A DNA stretch of 64,000 bases, taken from a virus. The notes under the pieces were generated by a model. The model saw only the letters and a program-made list of their open reading frames with translations. It ran no database searches and had not been told where the DNA came from. The stretch is from the IMG/VR virus record IMGVR_UViG_3300034283_000433, positions 1-64,000 of that record; one strand, written 5' to 3'. The position numbers were made by a program, and so were the translations under genes. Positions 1 to 8,076 of this stretch are shown piece after piece; position 1 is the stretch's first letter; every line of letters begins with the position of its first letter.

Positions 1-491
1 ATTCTTGTAACTACTGTTTCCTTGATACCATCCTTCACTCTGATTTCTTCATCTTCTGAAACAGAATAATCGTAGCATTCAATTTCTACGAAGTAGTGTG
101 CTAGTCTAATCTTTCCTCTTCCGTCCAGCTTATCTGCAGATATTCCAGCCTGTGAAGCTTGGAATTGCTTGACCATTCGGTTCTTAATCTCTGTCTTGTC
201 TTCTGTGAAAGTGAAACGATTGAGATTTTCAAGGTACTCCATAGAGATATTTGCGACCCCAAGTCCAACTCTTTTTTCTTTGAGTTCTGGGTATTGTTCA
301 TACATTTCATCTGATATTCCGCATTTAAGTATTTGAATAGGTATTGTAGGGCCATCGTAGTCCATATACTGACTGATGTCAATCTTAGTCTCAAAGCTAG
401 CCTTGTAGTTCTCTGTCTTAGTTGTCGCTACCTGTGAGATACCACTAACAGATAGCAACAACAATACAATAATATGAGTCAGTTTTTGCAT
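1..491 (-). CDS. Exported protein, CsgG-like features (partial, runs off left edge)
   Basis: About 163 codons are visible, reading from an ATG at 491-489 to the window edge with no stop. The N-terminus is a clear signal peptide (MQKLTHIIVLLLLSVSGISQ), so the product is exported. The mature part contains the stretch RVGLGVANISMEYLENLNRF followed by charged helices, which loosely recalls the CsgG curli-assembly fold, and a similar FGVANI stretch occurs in the exported protein at 3492-3980. The family assignment is weak. It is the last visible gene of a cluster of exported proteins downstream of the tail fibres. Confidence 0.75.
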   Translation of the reverse strand, partial: MQKLTHIIVLLLLSVSGISQVATTKTENYKASFETKIDISQYMDYDGPTIPIQILKCGISDEMYEQYPELKEKRVGLGVANISMEYLENLNRFTFTEDKTEIKNRMVKQFQASQAGISADKLDGRGKIRLAHYFVEIECYDYSVSEDEEIRVKDGIKETVVTR

Positions 492-507
492 TTTTTGACT
501 TATGTTT

Positions 508-1104
508 TTATTTATCTTTCAAAAGTCCACATTTCTGACACTCAAGTTCTCCATCTCCGTCAGAGTCTCCCCACACGTGCTCACATTGTCTGTGTGCGTG
601 ATATTCAAATTCTAACTTCTCCATTTCTTGCTTGTGCTCTTGCTGGTCAATCTCCATTACTTGTCTGTGTTCTTGCTCGTCTTTTGCAAGTTCAAACTTC
701 TGCTTGTTCTCTGTAACAGCTAAATCTCTTGCTGCTTCAGCACCTTTGATGAATGCATCAGGGATAATTGGCGTTGGAGTTTTATTTGTCTCCTTCATAT
801 CGTTTGTATGCGATAAACTAACACCATCTTCCTCGTCCATCTTCTGTACTAACATCTTGTCTTTGTCAGCATCAGAGTAGTAGTAGTCTATAATCTTACC
901 ATAGCTACCAATGAATGCACCTAATAATAACAATAACAGCTCCTTCCATTCTGCTGCCATTGCTGTACCTGTAGCGATTGCTGTGAATATCCCTAAAAGG
1001 ATTAATACGAATAGACCTAATACGATGGCTGTTACATACCATCTTTTCTCCATTAAACTATTTAAAAGGTCTTTAAAGCCTGATTGCTGTTTATTGTTTT
1101 CCAT
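508..1104 (-). CDS. Holin-like membrane protein with C-terminal zinc-binding motif
   Basis: 198 aa. Two hydrophobic segments (about residues 22-45 and 53-70) are followed by a motif GAFIGSYGKIIDYYYSD that resembles phage holins of the three-transmembrane type. After that comes a charged coiled coil (about 110-165) and a C-terminal CEHVW...CQKCG pattern that could bind zinc. Its 5' end overlaps the small basic gene 1062-1205. A holin or membrane anchor role is an inference from topology; no endolysin is obvious next to it. Confidence 0.6.
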   Translation of the reverse strand: MENNKQQSGFKDLLNSLMEKRWYVTAIVLGLFVLILLGIFTAIATGTAMAAEWKELLLLLLGAFIGSYGKIIDYYYSDADKDKMLVQKMDEEDGVSLSHTNDMKETNKTPTPIIPDAFIKGAEAARDLAVTENKQKFELAKDEQEHRQVMEIDQQEHKQEMEKLEFEYHAHRQCEHVWGDSDGDGELECQKCGLLKDK

Positions 1105-1205
1105 ATGCTTGCGATTGTTTCTTGATTACTTTTTACTAATTGAGCTTTCTTTACGCCTGAACGTACACTACGTTTTGCTCTAGGCTTTGGTGATTTGTTT
1201 GCCAT
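1062..1205 (-). CDS. Small basic protein (47 aa)
   Basis: Reading from ATG 1205-1203 gives a 47-aa basic protein starting MANKSPKPRAKRSVRSGVKK and ending at TAA 1064-1062. It fills the gap between two genes, its start lies directly after the stop of the upstream gene, and its last 43 nt overlap the next gene in another frame. Composition resembles the other small Lys/Arg-rich proteins of this phage (44591-44731, 45551-45676). Function unknown. Confidence 0.6.
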   Translation of the reverse strand: MANKSPKPRAKRSVRSGVKKAQLVKSNQETIASIWKTINSNQALKTF

Positions 1206-1206
1206 A

Positions 1207-1509
1207 TTACCAAGCTGCTGGTTTTTCTTTGAACTCATCCGCTTCTTTCTTAGGCTTTGCTGGCTTTTCTTTTTCTACTACCTTTTCTTTTAAGATAACA
1301 GTCTTGCCACCACCTCCTGCTGGAGCTGTTTGTGTTTGCGTATTCTGAATATTAATTACAGGTGCAGCTTGTACAGGTTGAGGTTTATCGTCTCCTCCAC
1401 CAAACAAAGTTGAAGCTAACCAAGCCCCACCAGCCGTTACAACTGTAGCTATAGTACCTAATATTGTTTTTTTTAGACTAGAGCCTGTGCTCTCTTGTTC
1501 TTCTGACAT
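1207..1509 (-). CDS. Single-pass membrane protein with K/E/P-rich tail
   Basis: 100 aa. A short N-terminal cytoplasmic part is followed by one transmembrane helix (about residues 16-36, TILGTIATVVTAGGAWLAST), a Gln/Thr/Gly-rich linker and a Lys/Glu/Pro-rich C-terminus. No family recognised. The position between a lipoprotein and a holin-like protein would suit a lysis or envelope function, but nothing in the sequence proves it. Confidence 0.6.
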   Translation of the reverse strand: MSEEQESTGSSLKKTILGTIATVVTAGGAWLASTLFGGGDDKPQPVQAAPVINIQNTQTQTAPAGGGGKTVILKEKVVEKEKPAKPKKEADEFKEKPAAW

Positions 1510-1513
1510 ATGT

Positions 1514-1864
1514 TTATTGTTTTAAGATTGGAGTACGTGTTTGCGTACCTTTAATATTCATCAAAATTAAGTCATAACTGCCACTTTGCAAATCCGACAA
1601 GTTTTCTTGCTTTATCAAAGTACCATCCATAGAACTGATGCCGTATGACTTATAGATTTTACCACCCATTCCCTGAATAGTCACATTGTATTGTGTATTA
1701 GGTTCTAGGTTAAATGTCATTGTAATAGGGCCAGTCGTAGGGGTAGGATAAACGTTAGCGTACCCTACCTTGTCTGGTTTAGTAAGTTGAGGCATAGGAG
1801 CATCGTAGACCTTTCTACAAGAGATTATAGAAACGATACAGCAAAGGATTATAGTTTTTCTCAT
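1514..1864 (-). CDS. Lipoprotein with T9SS type A-like C-terminal sorting domain
   Basis: 116 aa. The N-terminus is a lipoprotein signal (MRKTIILCCIVSIISC) with Cys16 as the likely lipidated residue. From about residue 37 the protein reads like a Bacteroidota T9SS type A sorting domain: NVYPTPTTGPITM, then a YNVTIQGMGGKIYKS strand, a LQSGSYDLILMN strand and a terminal TPILKQ. That family normally sits at the end of large proteins secreted across the outer membrane; here it is almost the whole mature protein. Start codon directly follows the upstream gene's stop region. It belongs to the exported-protein cluster at the end of the late operon. Confidence 0.75.
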   Translation of the reverse strand: MRKTIILCCIVSIISCRKVYDAPMPQLTKPDKVGYANVYPTPTTGPITMTFNLEPNTQYNVTIQGMGGKIYKSYGISSMDGTLIKQENLSDLQSGSYDLILMNIKGTQTRTPILKQ

Positions 1865-3520
1865 TTATTTGAAGTTGTTTGTGCCGATTAAACGAATATT
1901 GCTTGTTGTTAAATTGATTCCCACTTGGTTGCCCTTGTTGTCGGATGCATCCATATTATCAGTCACATTTAAGTATGTGTTGATATCTACGCCAGGCACG
2001 AGAGTTTTGAATTTAAGTACATATGGCGCACCCTTGCCTGTTAATGGTTCTTTCAATGTTTTATCTATACCACCAAAACGAATAACGCCATTCTTATCCG
2101 TAAAAAAGTTTAACCAAGAAGCATTTGTATTAGACTGTACCTCTAGCAACTGAAGTTTAGTTGCATCGTAAGATACCTCAAACTGCAATCCACAGATATT
2201 ATTTGTGCCTAAGTCTGTAATTATAGGAATATTGATATTGTCTGAATTTACGATTGTAGTCGCAATGTAAACACCTATAGGAGTCTTTGTAGGTAAAGGA
2301 GTATTTACAAAGCTAAATGACTTGATTGTACCATCACTAGCCACTACCTGAGAACTATGGCTTCTGTTCACATCACCTGCGATTAGATAGTTTAAATCTA
2401 GCGTCTTATTGGTAGTAGTTGTACGGAAATACACAAAGTCTTGAACAGGTAAGCTGTCTGCGCCAAATTGCTCACGATTGTAAGTATATACTTTTGGTTC
2501 TATGTAAGCTGTATTTGCTACCTGAGCTAATAACAGATAAGGGTCAGCACCATCAAACTTCCCGTTGTAGTTTACATCAGCAGCTAACCAACCAGCTCCT
2601 GTCTTTAAATTAGTCTTATTAAACGTACCATCTAGGTTTACATTACCAAACTCATTTAGGGCTGCTGTAGCATCTGATACAGTAATGGCACTTAGGAGCT
2701 TATTTTGGAGGCTATCTATATTAACTGATACTTTATATGTCGTATTAGCTTTTAGCTCGCTAGCAGCCTTAAAAACACCATTTACATCTGGAGCAAAAGA
2801 AACAGCTTGGTTGGTTGCACTATCTACGAATCTTATCGTAGTAGGTATAGCTGGGTTCTTATATAAGTTACCTGTTACTAAGGTATTTGCATTAGCATCT
2901 AAAGTAATGAATGCACTTCTAGGGTCAGGTAAGTTAGTCTGTATACCAGCTCCGTCTGAACGCCATCCAGCAACGAAGTTCATATACAAGCTATCGTAGG
3001 CTGTACCAGCAGGAACGTTATTTACCTTTATACGAATCTTAAGGTACTTCCCATCACGAAACCCATTATCTGAAGTAACTGTAGTGTAGATTCGTTGTAT
3101 AGCATTATCGCTGTTCTGTGACCAAGTATAATTAGCGTTATAATAGTTTTGTGTACCATTTCTAGTGTAGTTGTTTGAGTTTCTAAGGTATGTATAGCCA
3201 GGATGGAAGTTATTCTGAATACTAATATTAGCACCTTGAGGAAGCGTGCTACTATCCTGACCTGCAGGAAAGGCTGTTACATCTAGAATGGTAAACGTTT
3301 TGTAGTTGTACTGAAAGTCAAAATACAATGTCCTTGTATATGACATATTTTCTCTATACATAACAACCATATCTACAGTATCTCCCTTCTTAACGGAAGT
3401 ACCACCTATATTACTATTGATATTAGCCCTTTGTAGGTAGATATCAGGGACTTGGGCCTTTATTGTCAATATTCCAAATATTGCAATAAAGCTAAAGAGG
3501 CAATTTTTCCAACAATTCAT
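1865..3520 (-). CDS. Exported protein with cohesin-like domains and dockerin-like calcium repeat
   Basis: 551 aa from the ATG at 3520-3518, chosen because it gives a clean signal peptide (MNCWKNCLFSFIAIFG... cleaved after KAQ); an upstream in-frame ATG at 3583 would add 21 residues lying in the previous gene. The mature protein has a beta-rich N-terminal domain with GDTVDMVVMY, a dockerin-like calcium-binding stretch around residues 305-335 (ADVNYNGKFDGADPYLLLAQ), a second GDVNRSHSS motif, and a C-terminal cohesin-like domain (about 415-545, CGLQFEVSYDATKLQLLEV). Such modules normally mediate protein-protein attachment at bacterial surfaces. Unusual for a phage. It could be a decoration or adhesion protein. 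Confidence 0.7.
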   Translation of the reverse strand: MNCWKNCLFSFIAIFGILTIKAQVPDIYLQRANINSNIGGTSVKKGDTVDMVVMYRENMSYTRTLYFDFQYNYKTFTILDVTAFPAGQDSSTLPQGANISIQNNFHPGYTYLRNSNNYTRNGTQNYYNANYTWSQNSDNAIQRIYTTVTSDNGFRDGKYLKIRIKVNNVPAGTAYDSLYMNFVAGWRSDGAGIQTNLPDPRSAFITLDANANTLVTGNLYKNPAIPTTIRFVDSATNQAVSFAPDVNGVFKAASELKANTTYKVSVNIDSLQNKLLSAITVSDATAALNEFGNVNLDGTFNKTNLKTGAGWLAADVNYNGKFDGADPYLLLAQVANTAYIEPKVYTYNREQFGADSLPVQDFVYFRTTTTNKTLDLNYLIAGDVNRSHSSQVVASDGTIKSFSFVNTPLPTKTPIGVYIATTIVNSDNINIPIITDLGTNNICGLQFEVSYDATKLQLLEVQSNTNASWLNFFTDKNGVIRFGGIDKTLKEPLTGKGAPYVLKFKTLVPGVDINTYLNVTDNMDASDNKGNQVGINLTTSNIRLIGTNNFK

Positions 3521-3980
3521 AGCAAGTTTTTTTAAGTGCTGTGCTAAGGTTCTGCTGGTTAAATTTTCCGTCGGTTCCGACAAGAAGTGTTGAAGTTGAC
3601 ACCTCAGATGCGCTACCTTCAGCTAGGACTGCCTTGGATTTTTTACCATCCTTTTCTACGTAGCCCTTGATTCTGATAACGATATCTGTGTTGTCTTTAT
3701 GGAATATTGATAAATTGCTTTGAGTTTTCAATACGTCCATATAAATCAACTCGGCAAAGATAATGTTTTTGGAAGAAGGGTTCAAGCTGTAACCTTTGTC
3801 CTGTACGATTTCGCTGATGATGTTAGCTACGCCAAACTCTATTTTTCTGTTACCTGCTAGGTCTCCTAGCTTAATGCTGTTAGTTACAGACACATTGATG
3901 TCTTGTGCGTATATACTTGCTGAAAATAACAAAGCCCCTAATAATAAGAGGCTTCGTGTTTTAGTTGGGTTAGTTTTCAT
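3492..3980 (-). CDS. Exported protein of unknown function
   Basis: 162 aa with a signal peptide ending SASIYAQ, then a mature part with alternating strands and helices (KIEFGVANIISEIVQDKGY) that resembles the first gene of this window and, faintly, CsgG-like assembly proteins. Its 3' end overlaps the chosen start of the next gene by 29 nt, typical of translational coupling. A TAnnTTTG-type box lies at 3986-3993, six bases before its ATG. Function unknown. Confidence 0.65.
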   Translation of the reverse strand: MKTNPTKTRSLLLLGALLFSASIYAQDINVSVTNSIKLGDLAGNRKIEFGVANIISEIVQDKGYSLNPSSKNIIFAELIYMDVLKTQSNLSIFHKDNTDIVIRIKGYVEKDGKKSKAVLAEGSASEVSTSTLLVGTDGKFNQQNLSTALKKTCYELLEKLPL

Positions 3981-3982
3981 AC

Positions 3983-4438
3983 CTACAAAGGTACAACAGG
4001 AGCTTCAGATTTAACCTCCTCAGCTTCTACTACCTTTGCTTCAGGTTTAGCCAATAACTTGTCTAACAAGATTGGATAATAGTCTTCTGTTTCAATGTTG
4101 TATAATTCACCAGCATTGATTTTTGGAACTTCTACATTCTTCTCAATAGATTCTAATTCTTGAATCTTCTTGAACAGCTCGTCTTGCTTTTCAGGCTTTA
4201 CAATCCACATCTCGCCTTCTTGCTCACCTAATTCCTTGAAAATTTCTAAACGAGACTCTTCAAAGCCTTTTACATCTTCAGCAATCTTCTTGTTCAAGTC
4301 ATTGCTTAAAATGTGTTTAGCACGAATGCTTAATTTGTGGCTTAATAAGCCTTTAGAGCGTTCACCTGTTTGTTGGTTAATTACTCTTCCGTTTAATTCG
4401 TCGCTTAACGCTACGATTTCACCTAATGTCAACTTCAT
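3983..4438 (-). CDS. Small helical phage protein, possibly DUF1617-like
   Basis: 151 aa, highly charged, predicted mostly helical. The start MKLTLGEIVALSDELNGR and the middle FEESRLEIFKELGEQEG follow the pattern of the DUF1617 family of phage proteins, whose role is unknown. The C-terminus is a low-complexity Ala/Glu/Val/Pro tail. It sits downstream of the tail-fibre genes. Family match is by eye only. Confidence 0.6.
   Translation of the reverse strand: MKLTLGEIVALSDELNGRVINQQTGERSKGLLSHKLSIRAKHILSNDLNKKIAEDVKGFEESRLEIFKELGEQEGEMWIVKPEKQDELFKKIQELESIEKNVEVPKINAGELYNIETEDYYPILLDKLLAKPEAKVVEAEEVKSEAPVVPL
3986..3993 (-). promoter_or_regulatory. TAnnTTTG box before 3492-3980
   Basis: TACCTTTG on the minus strand, 6 nt before the start. 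No clear second box at the expected distance. Confidence 0.45.
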
Positions 4439-4439
4439 A

Positions 4440-4685
4440 TTATGATTGGTTTAAATGTTTTTCGTCTACTTCTGCCCAGCGATTGTCTGGACAAGCTCCT
4501 TTTACAGGGCTATATATCTTAGCTTTTAACGCGCAACCACACAGCCCACAATGGATAAAAGGAGTAGTGCGCTTATGCTCACATCCTTCGCATATCTGTA
4601 TTCTTTCTGCTGCTAATACTGATTGGGCATCGTCTGGATTAAACATTATAGCCCAAGCCTTAAAGATTTCCTCAATTTTAGTCAT
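4440..4685 (-). CDS. Zinc-ribbon protein
   Basis: 81 aa. It carries two cysteine clusters, CEGC at about residues 33-36 and CGLCGC at 46-51, plus a later CPDNRW, arranged like a rubredoxin-type or treble-clef zinc ribbon. Similar short zinc-ribbon proteins are widespread in tailed phages next to tail genes; their role is not established. A TATATTTG box on the minus strand lies at 4715-4708 just upstream. Confidence 0.65.
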   Translation of the reverse strand: MTKIEEIFKAWAIMFNPDDAQSVLAAERIQICEGCEHKRTTPFIHCGLCGCALKAKIYSPVKGACPDNRWAEVDEKHLNQS

Positions 4686-4707
4686 CGGTCTTTGCTTTGT
4701 TATAGAG

Positions 4708-4715
4708 CAAATATA
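4708..4715 (-). promoter_or_regulatory. TATATTTG box before the zinc-ribbon gene
   Basis: TATATTTG on the minus strand, about 23 nt before the ATG at 4685. No clear upstream TTTG. Confidence 0.45.
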
Positions 4716-4719
4716 AGAA

Positions 4720-5079
4720 TTATTCCGCTATAGGAGCAGGAGTTTCTTCAGTAATCCAAGGAGCTTTCTTAGTAACTACAAGAGGATTCTTTTGAGTCTC
4801 TATTTTAGCATCTAATGCGTTGTCAATAGCAGCCACATCTAAAGTAGCTTCTAACCATTCTACCATAGTAGCTTCTGTTAAGTCATTAAACTCAATGAAA
4901 GACTCAGGCTCAGGTAAAGTGATTGTACAAGCACCATATGTATCAGCTGTATAAGTCTTGTCATCTACTACTTCTGTAGCTTGTTTACGCCAATGAATTA
5001 CAGATACTACATCTGTCATTGCGTCAATTGAAGGTTTGCAATCTAGGGCTGCAATAACCCATTTTTTTGTATTTGCCAT
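4720..5079 (-). CDS. Phage structural protein, DUF7936-like
   Basis: 119 aa. The arrangement ALDCKPSIDAMTDVVSVIHWR, then EFIEFNDLTEATMVEWL and a short charged tail, resembles small virion-associated proteins (DUF7936-like) found near tail-fibre genes in many aquatic phages. It lies in the fibre region, which agrees with a minor structural or assembly role. The match is from memory of the pattern, not a search. Confidence 0.6.
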   Translation of the reverse strand: MANTKKWVIAALDCKPSIDAMTDVVSVIHWRKQATEVVDDKTYTADTYGACTITLPEPESFIEFNDLTEATMVEWLEATLDVAAIDNALDAKIETQKNPLVVTKKAPWITEETPAPIAE

Positions 5080-5088
5080 ATTATTTGT

Positions 5089-5160
5089 TTATTTTGTTAA
5101 AAGACCAATTAGTGTCCAAATTAAAATCATTGAAATAATTGATAATATTTTTGTCTTCAT
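5089..5160 (-). CDS. Possible 23-aa hydrophobic peptide
   Basis: An ATG at 5160-5158 opens a short frame (MKTKILSIISMILIWTLIGL...) ending at TAA 5091-5089, exactly filling the gap between two genes. It would encode a single membrane-spanning peptide. Tiny membrane peptides occur in phage late operons, but a chance ORF of this size cannot be excluded. Confidence 0.35.
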   Translation of the reverse strand: MKTKILSIISMILIWTLIGLLTK

Positions 5161-5161
5161 A

Positions 5162-6856
5162 TTATTTGTTCTTTAAAATATCTATTTCTGCTTTTAATTC
5201 TTTTACAACTTCTACTAATAATCCTACAACTCCATTATAGTTTAATGCTTTTGTTCCGTCATCATTTGGTCTAACTATTTCTGGTATTATTTGCTCAACC
5301 TCTTGAGCTATCAATCCAGCGTCTTCAAGTATATTAGATAAATGCATTCTTGCTGGCGCATTATCCTTCCAAGTGAAAGTATATCCATTTATTTTAGAAA
5401 TTTTATCTAATGGATTAGATATTTTTACTATGTTTTCTTTTAATGTCAAATCAGATAAAGAACCATTTTGTGTTAAAGAGCCATTTATAGTAAGGTTACC
5501 ACCTCCATACAAGCGCATTTTTTCATAACAGTTATTTAAATTAGTTGTACTAGAGTCGTGAACAAAAAATCTTAAATCTAATTCCCACCCAGCACCTGCA
5601 TTTGTTCTACCAGATGCAATTCCTGATTTATGAGGCCCTACAGAAAACCAATATCCGACTAAATTATCTGTAGTTCCAGAAATTGAATTATATAATTCAT
5701 ATCCCTTTGCTTGAGAATCAAAGGTAACACTACCACTTGTTATAGTAGAGCCTGTTACATAGTTAGTAATTTGTCCAATTCCATCAGAAGTTCCTACACA
5801 AAATTTACCAGCTATATTAATTCTTGCTCTTTCAGGAGCTCCACTTCCAGTGCTGAATACTAAATGGTTTGTTGCATTTATACCCATATTACCGATAGAG
5901 CCACTAGCCACAACTTGATTAGCCACACCGACATACCCAACAAGATTCCCAGAGTGTGCATATGCTACATATGTTCCATCACTTTTGTCAAAAAGAGCCG
6001 ACCCATTTACTTCTAAATTATATCCAGCAGCTGTAGTTTTGTTTATTAAAACTAATCCAGTACTAGTCAATCTTAATCTTTCTGTATTATCTGTATCAAA
6101 TGCTAAATAACCTGCTTGGTAGTTTGTAACTCTATAATTACCGCCAGCCGTTCCACCGAACTCTATATTTCCATTTAATCCTAATAATCCTCCGCCTAGC
6201 GTACTTGTAGTATTAATTCTAACTAACCCAGCATTTGTAATAGCAAATTTTTCAGCAAATGTAATAGCATTACCAGCTGTACCAGTTCCTGCCGTAGAAA
6301 AAGTAAGACCTCCATCTGCACTAACATTTAATTGAGATGCAGCTTTATTTGTTGTATGATATATATACCCAGTCCCATTAAAATAATTGTTAACGCCAAT
6401 TTTCATATCAGCATTATTAGTCTGAAACGCTATATGTTGACCATAACTACCACCTTGAATAGCTATAAATGGTGTCCCCCAAGAACTTGGAGTAGCTCCA
6501 ACGCCAATATGACCATTGTTTGTAATTCTCATTCTCTCTAAAGGAGAAGAGCTACCGCCTGGCAAAGTCCAAAAAGTAAGATTGCCATTACCTGTGCTAG
6601 TTGATTCATCCCAAGAACGAATTCTAGCCATTTCATAATCATTATATCCTCTAAATGATAAATCTAAATATAATGGAGAACCAGATGTTCCAGCTACTCT
6701 GTTTGATACAATGGATATGTTGCCTCCAGAACTTGTACCTATCGCTATGGCAGAACCCTGATTTGATGTTATATTGCTTGTACCTACGCCAACATTTCCG
6801 TTATCTAGAACAGTAAATCCATTTACAAGTTTACCAAGTTTAAAAGTATTACCCAT
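5162..6856 (-). CDS. Tail fibre with C-terminal S74 intramolecular chaperone
   Basis: 564 aa. The N-terminus (VLDNGNVGVGTSN) and repeated beta-strand segments of the NGHIGVG / ERLRLTSTG type are typical of Bacteroidota trimeric fibre and adhesin shafts. The last about 100 residues match the S74 (endosialidase-type) chaperone domain: SDLTLKENIVKI carries the expected Ser and Lys of the self-cleavage site, followed by the GLIAQEVEQIIPEIV signature and a coiled coil. In this family the chaperone trimerises the fibre and then cuts itself off. Probably a receptor-binding fibre. Confidence 0.85.
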   Translation of the reverse strand: MGNTFKLGKLVNGFTVLDNGNVGVGTSNITSNQGSAIAIGTSSGGNISIVSNRVAGTSGSPLYLDLSFRGYNDYEMARIRSWDESTSTGNGNLTFWTLPGGSSSPLERMRITNNGHIGVGATPSSWGTPFIAIQGGSYGQHIAFQTNNADMKIGVNNYFNGTGYIYHTTNKAASQLNVSADGGLTFSTAGTGTAGNAITFAEKFAITNAGLVRINTTSTLGGGLLGLNGNIEFGGTAGGNYRVTNYQAGYLAFDTDNTERLRLTSTGLVLINKTTAAGYNLEVNGSALFDKSDGTYVAYAHSGNLVGYVGVANQVVASGSIGNMGINATNHLVFSTGSGAPERARINIAGKFCVGTSDGIGQITNYVTGSTITSGSVTFDSQAKGYELYNSISGTTDNLVGYWFSVGPHKSGIASGRTNAGAGWELDLRFFVHDSSTTNLNNCYEKMRLYGGGNLTINGSLTQNGSLSDLTLKENIVKISNPLDKISKINGYTFTWKDNAPARMHLSNILEDAGLIAQEVEQIIPEIVRPNDDGTKALNYNGVVGLLVEVVKELKAEIDILKNK

Positions 6857-6865
6857 TTTATATTA

Positions 6866-7195
6866 TTAGCAGTCTACAATATTTTCAGCTCCATATAAAC
6901 CTATAAGTTTATCTTTTAGCTTTTCGTAGCCGTATGCAAAGATACTTACATTTTCTAAGGTTGCTATATCAATACTAGGTATGTATATAGTCTGTCCTAT
7001 AGCCTCACATTTAGCAATTACCTCACTAATTTCTGTAGCTGTAGTCTTATCTTCTAAATCAGACTGAGCATTGAATACCTCTAACATAAGCACTACATTG
7101 CTGTATTTGCTTACGATATATCCGCATATTCTTACATACGCTTCGGAGGTTACTCCTTTGTCAGTCTCTATTTCAGTTACAATTTTAAGTCCCAT
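6866..7195 (-). CDS. Small protein in tail-fibre cluster, unknown
   Basis: 109 aa using the ATG at 7195-7193; an in-frame ATG 42 nt further upstream would run into the preceding gene. The sequence (MGLKIVTEIETDKGVTSEAY) is mixed alpha/beta with no signal or membrane segment and no family I recognise. Similar short proteins accompany fibre genes in related phages and may be fibre assembly factors or baseplate-type adaptors; that is only an inference from position. Confidence 0.6.
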   Translation of the reverse strand: MGLKIVTEIETDKGVTSEAYVRICGYIVSKYSNVVLMLEVFNAQSDLEDKTTATEISEVIAKCEAIGQTIYIPSIDIATLENVSIFAYGYEKLKDKLIGLYGAENIVDC

Positions 7196-7211
7196 ATTCT
7201 TTATTTTAAAT

Positions 7212-7787
7212 TTATACGCTTCCGTACCATAAACCAAACTCTACAGTATATGTAGTTCCAGGGTCTACTGTAAAACTATATGATATAGCTGTATATCCTG
7301 CATTGGTATTTGTGTTAGCCCTTCTTACCCCATTCACATTGATATAAGAATAGATAGGTTGACAAGGAGATACACCATAACCATTACTAAAAGCTGTTAC
7401 TGTACAAGTACTTCTACCTCTAGCATAGATAGTTCCATTACCACCAAAGGTCAGGAATGTACCTGCGTTTGTACCTCTTTCTGAGTTAGTAATGTTATAA
7501 CCTGCGTTACCACCACCACCATAGGGGCCGTAATAGTATCCTCCTACATCTTGTCCCTCTAATTGACCATAAGTATCCATAGACATAGAACAGCCATCAT
7601 ATAGCTGCCCTGTATTCTGAGAATAGTTTATGACTGCAGGAGGCAAAGTATACCCATAGAACTCAGATAAAGAGTCTGGCGTAGACTTACCTAATGTTGA
7701 ACTCAATCCTCTTAAATTGGATGTAGACACATTCAGTTCGGTACGAACAGCATTTATACTTATTGCTCCACTAGAAGGTAATGCCAT
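7212..7787 (-). CDS. Tail fibre or tip protein, Gly/Tyr/Asn-rich
   Basis: 191 aa. It begins MALPSSGAISINAVRTELN and continues to SLSEFYGYTLP, a signature found at the start of many phage fibre-tip and structural proteins. The middle is a Gly/Tyr-rich loop region (GGYYYGPYGGGG) and the end is beta-rich (SYSFTVDPGTTYTVEFG). Likely a virion surface component near the fibre tips; the exact role is unknown. Confidence 0.65.
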   Translation of the reverse strand: MALPSSGAISINAVRTELNVSTSNLRGLSSTLGKSTPDSLSEFYGYTLPPAVINYSQNTGQLYDGCSMSMDTYGQLEGQDVGGYYYGPYGGGGNAGYNITNSERGTNAGTFLTFGGNGTIYARGRSTCTVTAFSNGYGVSPCQPIYSYINVNGVRRANTNTNAGYTAISYSFTVDPGTTYTVEFGLWYGSV

Positions 7788-7788
7788 A

Positions 7789-8064
7789 TTACGCTAATTC
7801 ATTTGTTCTAGTAGCTGCTTCTTCATTCATTTGAGCTGCTGTTTTTACCCACTCATTTGTGAACGCTGCTGCAACGATTTCATCTTTAGAACCTGGAATA
7901 GATTGACCAGCTGCTAAGAATTTCTCTACTGCAATCTTTACGATTTCATCTACAGCAATTCTTGCTCTTTCTTTCATAGCATTCTCTACCCAATCTTGAG
8001 GGTCTAATGCTACATACTCCATACCTTTTTTTTCTGTCTCTGTTAATGTTACTGTGTAATTCAT
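7789..8064 (-). CDS. Small helical protein in fibre cluster
   Basis: 91 aa, predicted almost fully helical (WVENAMKERARIAVDEIVKIAVEKFL). No signal or membrane segment. Comparable short helical proteins occur beside fibre genes in many T4-like and Bacteroidota phages and may be fibre chaperones or structural adaptors. Not recognised further. Confidence 0.6.
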   Translation of the reverse strand: MNYTVTLTETEKKGMEYVALDPQDWVENAMKERARIAVDEIVKIAVEKFLAAGQSIPGSKDEIVAAAFTNEWVKTAAQMNEEAATRTNELA

Positions 8065-8076
8065 ATATTTTATTTA

